NCBI RefSeq assembly: GCF_003752405.1
Contig: NZ_RKHK01000001.1
Span: 1,922,001 to 1,986,000 of the forward strand
Length of the DNA stretch: 64,000 nucleotides
DNA from: Bogoriella caseilytica
GTDB lineage: Bacteria > Actinomycetota > Actinomycetes > Actinomycetales > Actinomycetaceae
Reading direction: 5' to 3'
Below are positions 22,877 through 31,825 of this stretch, piece after piece; positions within the stretch are counted from its first letter, which is position 1, and each line of letters starts with the position of its first letter. Under the pieces are notes generated by a model. That model was not told the DNA's origin. It saw nothing but the letters and a program-made list of their open reading frames with translations, and ran no database searches. Made by a program: the position numbers and the translations under genes.

Positions 22877-24466
22877 ATGGCAGGTGAAGCGCTCGATCTG
22901 CTGCTGCGAGGCGCGCGGGTGATCGACCCCGAGACCGGACTCGATGGCATCCGGGACGTCGGCGTCCGCCGGGGTCGCATCGAGGCGATCACCACGCCGG
23001 GGGCTCTCGAGGGTCCCGGCGCGGCCCCGCAGGACTCCGTGCGCATCGGCGCCGCCGAGCAGCTCGATCTGACGGGCCTGGTCCTCGCGCCCGGCTTCAT
23101 CGACCTGCACTCCCACGCGCAATCCATCAACGGCCTGCGGCTGCAGGCTCTGGACGGCGTGACCACCTCGCTGGACCTCGAGGCCGGCGCGCTGCCCGTC
23201 GCGCCGGCCTACGAGCGCGCCGCCGCCGAGGGGCGTCCCATCAACTACGGCTACGCGGCGAACTGGCTGCTCGCCCGCATCCTGGAGGTGGAGAATCTGC
23301 CCGATCCCGAGCCGGGCAGCTTCCGCCGGCAGAGCGCGGTGGGCCTCGCGGCCTTGCAGGGCCTGACTGCCTGGCAGGAACCGGCCCCACCGGAAGCGGT
23401 CTCCGCCGTGCTGGAGCGCCTGCGCAACGGCGTCGCCGAGGGCGGCATTGGCTTCGGTGTGCTCGTGGGCTACTCGCCCGGCTCGGGGCGGGTGGAGATG
23501 TACCGCCTGGCCGAGCTCGCCGCCGAGCTGAACGTGCCGATGTTCGTGCACGGCCGATACAAGGAAGCCGACGATCCCCTCTCCGCAGTCGAAGGTGCCC
23601 TGGAACTCATCGCCCTGGCCACCGCCACCGGCGCCCCGGTGCATCTGTGCCACGTGAACTCCACCTACGCCCTCGCCGAGGACCTCGTGCTCGACGCCAT
23701 CGCCCAGGCCCAGGACCGCGGCGCGCGACTGACCACCGAGGCATACCCGTACCACGCCTCCTCCACCTCGATCGGGGCCTCCTTCCTCTCCCCGGAGCAG
23801 ATGTCCTCCCGCGGCAAGCCGGCCAGCTCCATCCGTTACCTGGCCACCGGCGAGCGCGTGGCCTCCTACGAGCGGCTCGCCGAGCTGCGCGCGACCGATC
23901 CGGGCGGCACCGTGGTGATCGACTACCTCGACCCCGAGGACCCCGAGCAGATGGGTCGCCTGCACCGGATCCTGACCTTCCCCGGCACCGCCGTCGCCTC
24001 GGACGCGATGCTCCCGCAGATCGGGGGACGCCGCACCGGAGCGGACCTCGAACAGGAGTGGCCGCTGCCGGACGAGGCCTTCGAGCACCCGCGCAGCGCC
24101 GGGTGCTTCACCCGGGTGCTCGGGCACATCAGCCGCGAGCTCGGCCTGATGTCGCTGAACTCCGCCATCGAGCGCGCCAGCTACCTCCCGGCCACCATCC
24201 TGGAGGGCTGTGTACCGGCCATGCGCCGCAAGGGCCGCGTGCAGGTGGGCTGCGACGCCGACCTGACCATCTTCGACCCCGCCACGGTCACCGACCGCGC
24301 CACCTTCGAGGACCTCCAGCCGGCTGCGGGCATCTCCCACGTGCTGGTGGGCGGGCAGTTCGTGGTGCGTGACGGCCGGCTCGACCCGGCCGCGATGCCC
24401 GGCGCACCGGTGCTGTCGGGCGCCCCGGTCCTGGCCGGCGCACCGGCGAAGTGGGGAGCGCTCTGA
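22877..24466 (+). CDS. Amidohydrolase, D-aminoacylase / N-acyl-D-glutamate deacylase type, copy 1
   Basis: A 529-residue metallo-hydrolase of the amidohydrolase superfamily. The metal motif PGFIDLHSHAQ (HxH) is at about 75-85, LDLEAGA follows, and His residues occur in FVHGRYKEA and HLCHVNSTY. VASDAM carries the catalytic Asp, and MRRKGRVQVGCDADLTIFDP is the usual C-terminal signature. Relatives remove acyl groups from N-acyl-D-amino acids or open cyclic amides. The start ATG lies after GGAGAGGAC. It is the first gene of a transport operon and overlaps the permease start (TGATG). A paralogue at 31826-33403 closes the same operon, which suggests two related substrates imported by one transporter. 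Confidence 0.85.
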   Translation: MAGEALDLLLRGARVIDPETGLDGIRDVGVRRGRIEAITTPGALEGPGAAPQDSVRIGAAEQLDLTGLVLAPGFIDLHSHAQSINGLRLQALDGVTTSLDLEAGALPVAPAYERAAAEGRPINYGYAANWLLARILEVENLPDPEPGSFRRQSAVGLAALQGLTAWQEPAPPEAVSAVLERLRNGVAEGGIGFGVLVGYSPGSGRVEMYRLAELAAELNVPMFVHGRYKEADDPLSAVEGALELIALATATGAPVHLCHVNSTYALAEDLVLDAIAQAQDRGARLTTEAYPYHASSTSIGASFLSPEQMSSRGKPASSIRYLATGERVASYERLAELRATDPGGTVVIDYLDPEDPEQMGRLHRILTFPGTAVASDAMLPQIGGRRTGADLEQEWPLPDEAFEHPRSAGCFTRVLGHISRELGLMSLNSAIERASYLPATILEGCVPAMRRKGRVQVGCDADLTIFDPATVTDRATFEDLQPAAGISHVLVGGQFVVRDGRLDPAAMPGAPVLSGAPVLAGAPAKWGAL

Positions 24467-25407
24467 TGGGGTACTTCATCCGGCGCGTGCTCGCGCTCAT
24501 CCCGGTGCTCGCGGTGGTGGCCCTGGTGGTCTTCTTGCTCATCCACATCACCCCCGGTGATCCCGCCCGCGTCATGCTCGGCCCCGACGCCGGCGAGGCC
24601 GAAGTCCAGGCGCTGCGCGAGAGCATGGGACTGACCCGGCCGCTGTACGAGCAGTTTTTCTCCTGGCTCGGAGGCGTGCTCACCGGTGATCTGGGCACCT
24701 CCTACTTCATCCGCCGCCCGGTCACCGAGGTGCTGATGACCGCGCTGGCACCCACCCTCTCCCTCGCACTCATGGCCCAGATCATCGCGATCGCCATCGC
24801 CATACCCGCCGGCATCATGGCCGCCCAGCGCCGCGGCACCATCGTGGACCAGGCCTTCATGGGCGGCTCCCTGCTCGGCATCTCCGTGCCCAGCTTCCTG
24901 CTCGCGCTGTTCCTGATGCTGCTCTTCGCCGTCCAGCTCGGCTGGCTCCCGGTGGCCGGCTACGCTCCGCTCTCCAGCGGGCTGGGGGAGCATCTGCGCT
25001 ACCTGGTGCTGCCCGCGATCGCGCTGGGCACGATGCAGGCCGCGCTGATCGCCCGCATGACCCGCTCGGCGATGCTGGACACCTTCACCAAGGGCTTCCT
25101 CAAGACCGCCACCGCCAAGGGTGTCTCCGAACGCAGCCGGGTGTACAAGCACGCGCTGAAGAACGCCGCCCTGCCGATCATCACGGTCATCGGTCAGACC
25201 TTCGGCACCCTGGTGGCCGGCGCGGCGGTCACCGAGACCGTGTTCAACATCCCCGGGATCGGGCAGCTCATCGTCAACTCCGTGGACCGCCGCGACTTCG
25301 TGGTCATTCAGGGCGTGGTGCTGATGATCGCGGTGGGCTACGTGCTGATCAACCTCCTGATCGACCTGCTCTACTCCGTACTCGATCCGAGGGTGAGGTT
25401 CAGCTGA
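24466..25407 (+). CDS. Peptide ABC transporter permease (DppB type)
   Basis: A 313-residue inner-membrane permease with six predicted segments. The N-terminus MGYFIRRVLALIPVLAVVALVVFLLIHITPGDPA is typical of DppB/OppB, and the cytosolic EAA-like loop occurs near KTATAKGVSERSRVYKHALKNAALP. The start at 24466 overlaps the amidohydrolase stop; a GTG/ATG at 24451 would add five residues inside that gene. It works with the next four genes to import a peptide-like or N-acyl amino acid substrate. Confidence 0.93.
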   Translation: MGYFIRRVLALIPVLAVVALVVFLLIHITPGDPARVMLGPDAGEAEVQALRESMGLTRPLYEQFFSWLGGVLTGDLGTSYFIRRPVTEVLMTALAPTLSLALMAQIIAIAIAIPAGIMAAQRRGTIVDQAFMGGSLLGISVPSFLLALFLMLLFAVQLGWLPVAGYAPLSSGLGEHLRYLVLPAIALGTMQAALIARMTRSAMLDTFTKGFLKTATAKGVSERSRVYKHALKNAALPIITVIGQTFGTLVAGAAVTETVFNIPGIGQLIVNSVDRRDFVVIQGVVLMIAVGYVLINLLIDLLYSVLDPRVRFS

Positions 25408-26501
25408 TGGTCGCTGGCGCCGCAGAAGCCACCGCCACGCCTGGAGAGGGCGGGCCCGGGAATGCCCCCGGCGCACGCCGCCTCATGCTCCGGCGCGTGC
25501 TGAACAACAAGATGGTCATGTTCGGCGGCACGATCATCGCAGCGATGAGCCTGCTGGCCCTGCTCGGCCCGCTCTTCCTCACCCATGATCCACTCGCGGT
25601 GGCCCCGGTCAACCGGCTGCAGCCACCGCTGAGTGAGGGGCACCTGCTCGGCACTGACAATTACGGGCGCGACATCCTCGCCCGCGTGGTCTACGGCGCG
25701 CGCACCTCGCTGTCCATCGGCCTGGCCGTGGCGGTGGTGACGGCGATCGGCGGGCTCGCAGTGGGCCTGTATGCCGGTTACTACAAGTGGCTCGATGCGA
25801 TCCTCATGCGGATCTCCGATGGCCTGATGGCCTTCCCCGCGATCTTGCTGGCCATCGCCATCATGGTCTCCCTCGGTCCGCGCACCCAGAACCTGGTGAT
25901 CGCGCTGCCGCTGGTGTTCATCCCCTACGTGGCCAGGGCAGTGCGCTCGCAGGTGCTCAGCGTGAAGGAACTGACCTTCGTGGAGGCCCTACGCGCCCAG
26001 GGCGCCTCGGGTACGCGCATCCTGTGGCGGAACATCGCCCCGAACGTGCTCTCCCCGCTGATCATCCAGGCCACCTTCGTGTTCGCGGACTCGATCATCA
26101 CGGAGGCGGCGCTGTCCTTCCTCGGCGCCGGCGTGCCGCCACCGAACCCCAGCTGGGGCAACATCCTCTTCGACGGCAAGGTGCAGATCTACAACGCGTG
26201 GTGGATGACCGTCTTCGCCGGCGTGGCGATCATGCTGACCGTGCTGGGCATCAATGTGCTCGGCGACGGCCTGCGCGACCTCTTCGACCCGCACTACAAC
26301 AAGGCCCAGCGACGCCGTCCGGCCGCCTCGCGCGGGCCGCTGTCGGCGATGCTCAGCCGCGCCGGTGGTGCGGACCGCCGCAGCCGGGCCCGCGATGTGG
26401 GGAGTGCTGACCCGGGCGACGGTGCTGCGGGGCCTGATGCTGCTGGGCCTGGGCGCGCGGACGGGCCTGGCCGCGCTGATGGACCGGGAGGTGCCCGATG
26501 A
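25407..26501 (+). CDS. Peptide ABC transporter permease (DppC type) with long C-terminal tail
   Basis: A 364-residue permease. It has the DppC N-terminal domain with LGTDNYGRDILARVVYGARTSL, six membrane segments and the EAA loop EALRAQGASGTRILWRNIAPNVLSPL. Family members usually end soon after LGDGLRDLFDP; here about 60 further residues follow, rich in Ala, Gly, Arg and Asp, with GPGRADGPGRADGPG repeats. The tail is probably disordered and may be a product of repeat expansion. It overlaps both neighbours (TGATG before, ATGA after). Confidence 0.92.
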   Translation: MVAGAAEATATPGEGGPGNAPGARRLMLRRVLNNKMVMFGGTIIAAMSLLALLGPLFLTHDPLAVAPVNRLQPPLSEGHLLGTDNYGRDILARVVYGARTSLSIGLAVAVVTAIGGLAVGLYAGYYKWLDAILMRISDGLMAFPAILLAIAIMVSLGPRTQNLVIALPLVFIPYVARAVRSQVLSVKELTFVEALRAQGASGTRILWRNIAPNVLSPLIIQATFVFADSIITEAALSFLGAGVPPPNPSWGNILFDGKVQIYNAWWMTVFAGVAIMLTVLGINVLGDGLRDLFDPHYNKAQRRRPAASRGPLSAMLSRAGGADRRSRARDVGSADPGDGAAGPDAAGPGRADGPGRADGPGGAR

Positions 26502-27598
26502 GTGCACGCGTGCTGACTGTGAACGACCTGCACACCAGCTTCTGGACCGAGTCCGGCCGGGTCACGGCCGTGGACGGGATCTCCTTTGTCGTCGATCGCG
26601 GCGAGATCCTCGGCCTGGTGGGGGAGTCCGGCTGCGGGAAGTCGGTGACCGCGGAATCCCTCATGCGCCTGCTGGACGAGGACTCCACTGAGTACTCCGG
26701 CACCATCGAACTCGACGGCGTCAACCTCCTTGAGCTGAGTGAAACCGAGATGCGCCGCCGTCGCGGCAAGGACCTCGCCATGGTCTTCCAGGATCCGATG
26801 AGCTCCCTCAACCCCGTCTACACCATCGGGGATCAGATCATGGAGGGCATCCTCATCCACCAGCGCTGCTCCAAGGGCGAGGCCCGCGAGCGCGCCCTGG
26901 AGATGTTGCGCCTGACCGGCCTGCCCGAGCCGGAGAAGCGCCTTCGGCAGTACCCCCACCAGCTCTCCGGCGGACAGCGCCAGCGCGTCATGATCGCCAT
27001 GGCGCTAGCCTCGCGCCCGCGGCTGCTCATCGCCGACGAGCCCACCACCGCCCTCGATGTCACCACCCAGGCCCAAATCCTCGATCTCATCGAGGATCTG
27101 CGCGACGAGTTCGAGATGGGCACGGTCTTCATCACCCACGACCTGGGCGTGGTCGCCGAACTCTGCGACCGGGTGGCGGTGATGTACCTCGGGCAGATCA
27201 TCGAGGAGTGCGACGTCGCCACGCTCTTCGACGCGGCTCGCCATCCCTACACGCGCGGTCTGCTCGCCGCGACGCCCGACCTCGACGAACCCGATGATGG
27301 CGGCGCGGCCGGCGGTGGCGCTGGTGGCGCCAAGCGTGAGCTGCCCACCATTCCGGGGCGGGTGCCCACCCTGGCGAACGTGCCCGAGGGCTGTCGCTTC
27401 GCCGATCGCTGTGCCTTCGTCATCGAGGCCTGCCGGGCCGAGGTGCCGCCATTGCGCGAACTCGACTCCGGGCATCGGGTGCGCTGCCTGCGCGCGGAGG
27501 AGATCGCCGCCGGCGTCGCCCCCACTCATCCCGGCGCCGGCGGCGACGCCCCCATCTTGACCCCCTCCGCAGAGACCGACACCACGGAGGTGCCGTGA
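26498..27598 (+). CDS. Peptide ABC transporter ATP-binding protein (DppD type)
   Basis: A 366-residue ATPase with Walker A GESGCGKS, Q-loop in VFQDPMSSLNP, signature LSGGQRQR, Walker B LLIADEPTTALD and H-loop THDLG. The C-terminal oligopeptide-binding extension contains two cysteine motifs (GCRFADRC, EACRAEVPP), as in DppD/OppD. Near residues 266-276 there is a Gly/Ala-rich insertion (DDGGAAGGGAGGAK). It couples with the next ATPase to power the DppB/DppC pair. Confidence 0.93.
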   Translation: MSARVLTVNDLHTSFWTESGRVTAVDGISFVVDRGEILGLVGESGCGKSVTAESLMRLLDEDSTEYSGTIELDGVNLLELSETEMRRRRGKDLAMVFQDPMSSLNPVYTIGDQIMEGILIHQRCSKGEARERALEMLRLTGLPEPEKRLRQYPHQLSGGQRQRVMIAMALASRPRLLIADEPTTALDVTTQAQILDLIEDLRDEFEMGTVFITHDLGVVAELCDRVAVMYLGQIIEECDVATLFDAARHPYTRGLLAATPDLDEPDDGGAAGGGAGGAKRELPTIPGRVPTLANVPEGCRFADRCAFVIEACRAEVPPLRELDSGHRVRCLRAEEIAAGVAPTHPGAGGDAPILTPSAETDTTEVP

Positions 27599-28437
27599 TG
27601 CCCGGCCGGCCACTGATCGACGTGGAGAACCTGACCAAGGTCTACAAGTCCCGCAATGCCTTGGGCCTGACCACCTCCGAGGTCACGGCCGTGGACGGAA
27701 TCTCCTTCACCCTCCGCGAAGGGGAGTGCTTCGCCCTGGTGGGGGAGTCCGGCTGCGGAAAGTCCACCACCGGGCGCATGCTGCAGAAGCTCATCGCTCC
27801 CACCTCCGGGCGCATCGACTACCGCGGCCGGTCCGTGGCCGATCTGCGCGGCGGGGAGGAGCGCGGCTTCCGCTCCGCGGTCCAGATGATCTACCAGGAC
27901 CCGTACTCCTCCCTGAATCCCCGCAAACGCATCGGCGCGATCCTGGCCGAGTCCTTGCGCATCGCCGGGGTGCGCTCCGGGGCGGAGATCAAGGAGCGGG
28001 TCCACGATTCCCTGGAGGCCGTCGGCTTCTCCACCGAGCACGCCACCCGCTACCCCCACGAGTTCTCCGGCGGCCAACGCCAGCGCATCGGGATCGCCCG
28101 GGCGCTCACCGTCAACCCCCAGATCCTGCTGTGTGACGAACCGGTCTCCGCCCTGGACGTCTCCATCCAGGCGCAGATCCTCAACCTGCTCCAGCGCCTG
28201 CAGGCCGAGCGCGGGCTGACCTACCTCTTCATCTCCCACGACCTCTCCGTGGTGCGCCACATCGCCGACCGCGTGGCGGTGATGCATCGCGGGCAGATCG
28301 TCGAAGAGGGCCCCACCGCGCAGATCTTCACCGACCCCCAGCACGAGTACACCCGCACTCTGCTGGACTCCGTCCCCACCCGCCGTCCCGGCCACCGCCG
28401 GGCCCGCCGTAACGAGCGCGCCACTCCGGCCGCCTGA
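27598..28437 (+). CDS. Peptide ABC transporter ATP-binding protein (DppF type)
   Basis: A 279-residue ATPase with Walker A GESGCGKST, QDPYSSLNPRKRIG, signature FSGGQRQR, Walker B ILLCDEPVSALD and H-loop SHDLS. The ATG at 27598 overlaps the preceding TGA and has GGAGGT six nt upstream; a GTG three bases earlier is less well spaced. The C-terminal oligopeptide extension is short, ending in an Arg-rich tail. Confidence 0.93.
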   Translation: MPGRPLIDVENLTKVYKSRNALGLTTSEVTAVDGISFTLREGECFALVGESGCGKSTTGRMLQKLIAPTSGRIDYRGRSVADLRGGEERGFRSAVQMIYQDPYSSLNPRKRIGAILAESLRIAGVRSGAEIKERVHDSLEAVGFSTEHATRYPHEFSGGQRQRIGIARALTVNPQILLCDEPVSALDVSIQAQILNLLQRLQAERGLTYLFISHDLSVVRHIADRVAVMHRGQIVEEGPTAQIFTDPQHEYTRTLLDSVPTRRPGHRRARRNERATPAA

Positions 28438-28517
28438 ACCCCCGCCGCCCGAACCCCACCCCACGCTCCTGAAACCCGGCACCCGAGTCACCCAGCCGCC
28501 CCACCGGAAGGATCCCC

Positions 28518-30164
28518 ATGACCCCCTCCACACGACCGCACCGCCGGCCCGGCCTGCTGCGTTCTCGCTTAGCGCTCTCCGCCGTCGCCGCCTCTCTGGC
28601 GCTGGCCGCCTGCGGCGGTGACGACCCCGCCACCGAGGAGCCCGACGCGGGCGCAGACGGTGAGACCGAGGACGCCGAGGCCCCCGCGATGGCCGAGGGT
28701 GCTGACGTCAGCGAGTTCAACATCGCCTGGAACGCCCAGCCCCCCACCCTCGACCCGGTGGTCACCACCGCCACCACCACCCGCGACATCTCCCGCAACA
28801 TCTACGAGCCGCTGCTGATCATGGACAGCGAGAACGAGATGCAGCCGGTGCTCGCCGAGTCCTGGGAAGAAGAAGACGACGGCGCCACCATCGTGTTCAC
28901 CCTCCGCGACGGCGTCACCTTCCACAATGGCGATCCGCTCACCGCCGAAGACGCCGCTGCCTCACTGGAACGCTGGTTCCGGCTGTCGAACGTGGGCACG
29001 CAGTTCTTTGGCGGTGCCACGGCCGAGGCCACCGGTGATCTCGAAGTCACGGTGACCACCCCGGAGGCCATGTTCACCACTTTGATGATGCTCGGTGACC
29101 CCGGCTCCCCGCCGGCCATCATGCCGGCCTCAGTGGTCGAGGCTGCTCCGGATGAGGGCACCGACGAGATCATCGGCACCGGGCCGTACGCCTATGGCGA
29201 GTGGGTGACCGACCAGTACGTGCGCCTGGAGCTCAATGAGGACTACGCCCCCGCCCCCGGCGACCCCGCCGGCATGGCCGGGGACCGCAGCGGCACTTAC
29301 GAGAACCTCGTCTATCACCTGGTGGACGACTCCTCCACGCGGCTGTCCGGCCTGCAGTCCGGGCAGTACGACGCCGCCAATGCCATTCCCTTCGACAACT
29401 TCAGCCAGGTGGACTCCGACCCCAACCTGGAACCGGTCATCCAGAACACCGGCTTTAACGCCCTGATCTACAACAAGGCCGAAGGCCCGATGGCGGATGA
29501 GACGATGCGGCAGGCCATCAATGCGGCGCTGAACACCGAGGAGATCCAGATCGCGGCCTTCGCCGACGACCAGTTCTACGACCTCAACGGCGCACTCATG
29601 CCGGAGGACTCGCTCTGGTACACCGAGGCCGGGCTGGAGAACTTCAACGTCTCCGACCCCGAGCTGGCCGAGCAGCTGCTCGAGGAGGCCGGCTACGACG
29701 GCGAACCGCTGCGCCTGATCACCACCCGCGAGTACGACGACCACTACGACTCCGCCGTGGTCATCCAGCAGCAGCTCGCCGCCGTGGGCGTCGAGGTCGA
29801 CATGGTGGTCACCGACTGGGCCACCGTGCTGGAGAACCGCGCCGATCCGGGCGCCTATGACTTCTTCATCACCGGCTTCTCGCCCACCCCGATCCCCACC
29901 CGCTACGTGTTCTTCAACCCCGAGTGGCCGGGCTGGACCGAGGACGAGACCATCTCCGAGGCGATCGACAGCATCACCTACGCCGCCGGAGAGGACGAGG
30001 CCATGGATGCTGCCGACGAACTGCAGGAAGCCTTCTACGAGTACCTGCCCGTGACCAAGTTCGGTGACCGCACCAACATCACGGTGCTGCGGGACGGCAT
30101 CGCCGGCTACGACGCACTGACCGGCGTCGGCGACGTCTTCTTCCGCGTGTACCCGACTGAATGA
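28518..30164 (+). CDS. Peptide ABC transporter substrate-binding lipoprotein (SBP family 5)
   Basis: A 548-residue lipoprotein. It has a basic N-terminus, a hydrophobic core and lipobox LAAC (Cys about residue 32), followed by an acidic linker and the family 5 domain (FNIAWNAQPPTLDPVVTTATTTRDISRNIYEPLL). The GGTA signature region and a C-terminal KFGDRTNITVLRDGIAGYD are present. Family 5 receptors bind peptides, but also opines, N-acyl amino acids and other compounds. With two amidohydrolases and an amidase in the operon, an N-acyl amino acid or D-residue peptide is a reasonable ligand; this is inference. Confidence 0.92.
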   Translation: MTPSTRPHRRPGLLRSRLALSAVAASLALAACGGDDPATEEPDAGADGETEDAEAPAMAEGADVSEFNIAWNAQPPTLDPVVTTATTTRDISRNIYEPLLIMDSENEMQPVLAESWEEEDDGATIVFTLRDGVTFHNGDPLTAEDAAASLERWFRLSNVGTQFFGGATAEATGDLEVTVTTPEAMFTTLMMLGDPGSPPAIMPASVVEAAPDEGTDEIIGTGPYAYGEWVTDQYVRLELNEDYAPAPGDPAGMAGDRSGTYENLVYHLVDDSSTRLSGLQSGQYDAANAIPFDNFSQVDSDPNLEPVIQNTGFNALIYNKAEGPMADETMRQAINAALNTEEIQIAAFADDQFYDLNGALMPEDSLWYTEAGLENFNVSDPELAEQLLEEAGYDGEPLRLITTREYDDHYDSAVVIQQQLAAVGVEVDMVVTDWATVLENRADPGAYDFFITGFSPTPIPTRYVFFNPEWPGWTEDETISEAIDSITYAAGEDEAMDAADELQEAFYEYLPVTKFGDRTNITVLRDGIAGYDALTGVGDVFFRVYPTE

Positions 30165-30177
30165 GGGGAGGTGCCCG

Positions 30178-31704
30178 GTGAGCGATGAGCTGACCGGCCG
30201 CACCGCCGCGGACCTCGCCGCCCTGCTCCGGGGCGGCGCGGTCTCCGCGGCCGAGGCCATGGACGCCCACCTGCGGCGCATCGAGGCGGTCAACCCCGCG
30301 GTGAACGCGGTGGTCGACCTGCAGGCCGAGCGGGCGATCGCGGGTGCGCGGGCCGCCGACGAGCATCGCTCGGCCGGTGGCCGGCTCGGGCCGCTGCACG
30401 GACTGCCCGTGGCGCACAAGGACCTCATCCCCGCCCGGGGTTTCCGCTTCACCCAGGGCAGTACCTTGCACGCCGAGCGGGTGGCCGAGGTCGATCACGT
30501 GGTGGTCGAGCGTATGCAAGCGGCCGGTGCGATCTCCGTGGGCAAGACGAACGTGCCCGAGTTCGGGCTCGGCTCGCACAGCTTCAACGCCGTCTACGGC
30601 GTGACCCGCAACCCCTGGGATCTCAGCCGCACCGCCGGCGGATCCAGCGGCGGGGCGGGTGCAGCGCTCGCCGCCCGCATGCTGCCGCTGGCCGATGGGT
30701 CCGACACCGGCGGATCACTGCGGAACCCGGCCTCCTTCTGCGGGGTGACGGCGCTACGGCCCTCCCCGGGCACCGTGCCCTCGTGGCCGGACGCCCACCC
30801 CTTCGGCCGGCTCTCGGTCAAGGGACCCATGGGCCGCGACGTCGCCGATGTGGCCCTGCTGCTCTCGGTGCTCACCGGGGGTGATCCGCGAGCGCCGCTG
30901 TCGGTGGGGCTGCCGGGGGCGGTGCCCAGCACGGCGGGGGTTCCAGGGCTGCCGGCGATTCCAGGGCTGACACCCGAGAACGGCGAGGCGCCCGACCCCT
31001 CGCCGGGCCGGCCGCTGCGCGTGGCCTGGACGCCCGACCTGGCCGGGCTCGCCACGGTCGCCTCCGAGGTGACCGAGGCCCTCATCCCGGTGGTCGAACG
31101 GGCCGCGGACGCGCTGGGTTGGGAGATCGCGATCGACTGCCCCGACCTGCGGCCGGCCCTGGAGAGCTTCCGGGTGCAGCGCGCACTACAGATGGAGGCC
31201 ACCCTCGGCCCGCTCGAACGCGAGCACCCCGGCCTGCTCAAGGACGACGCGGTGTGGAACCTGGAGCAGGGACGCCGGCTCACCGGCTCCGATGTGGCCG
31301 CCATGCTGCGCGCCCAGGCCGGGATCCAGGAGCGGATGCGCGAGTTCTTCGGCCGCTACGACCTGCTGCTCTCCCCGGCCTGCCAAGTGGCGCCCTTCCC
31401 CGTGGAGGAGCGCTACCCGCGCGCGATCGACGGCGCGGAGATGGCGAACTACCTGGACTGGATGACCCTGCCCGCCGCGATCACCGGCACCGCCTGCCCG
31501 GCGATGTCCCTCCCGGCCGCTTTCACCGCCGGTACCCGCCTGCCGGTGGGCCTGCAGGTGGTGGGCCCCTTCCGGCAGGAGAGGCAGCTCCTGGGCCACG
31601 CCTGGCAGCTGGAGCAGGTGCTGCGCGAGGGCGACCCGTCCCTGGGGTGGGCACCCCAGATCCCGGAGGGCACCATCTGCGATCCTTTCCCGGAGATTCA
31701 CTGA
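30178..31704 (+). CDS. Amidase signature family hydrolase
   Basis: A 508-residue serine amidohydrolase with the Ser-cisSer-Lys triad: Lys81 in AHKDL, the GGSSGG loop at 154-159 with the cis-serine, and nucleophile Ser180 in GSDTGGSLRNP. The start is a GTG with GGAGG upstream, 13 bp after the binding-protein gene. It would hydrolyse an amide taken up by the transporter, for example an amino acid amide or N-acyl amide. A variable loop (about 245-280) is rich in Pro and Gly. It is also a candidate for an IaaH-like step with the flavoenzyme at 35144, although the nitrilase at 36981 is better placed. Confidence 0.9.
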   Translation: MSDELTGRTAADLAALLRGGAVSAAEAMDAHLRRIEAVNPAVNAVVDLQAERAIAGARAADEHRSAGGRLGPLHGLPVAHKDLIPARGFRFTQGSTLHAERVAEVDHVVVERMQAAGAISVGKTNVPEFGLGSHSFNAVYGVTRNPWDLSRTAGGSSGGAGAALAARMLPLADGSDTGGSLRNPASFCGVTALRPSPGTVPSWPDAHPFGRLSVKGPMGRDVADVALLLSVLTGGDPRAPLSVGLPGAVPSTAGVPGLPAIPGLTPENGEAPDPSPGRPLRVAWTPDLAGLATVASEVTEALIPVVERAADALGWEIAIDCPDLRPALESFRVQRALQMEATLGPLEREHPGLLKDDAVWNLEQGRRLTGSDVAAMLRAQAGIQERMREFFGRYDLLLSPACQVAPFPVEERYPRAIDGAEMANYLDWMTLPAAITGTACPAMSLPAAFTAGTRLPVGLQVVGPFRQERQLLGHAWQLEQVLREGDPSLGWAPQIPEGTICDPFPEIH

Positions 31705-31825
31705 CCACCCTGACTGACCCGGTTGTTGTGCCCGCTCGCCCGACCCGCTTGTTCTGTGCCCGCCCTGCCGTTCCCGCTCGCCGGTCGCTTCGCTCGGCCG
31801 ACGCACTTTCTCAGGAGACCCCCGT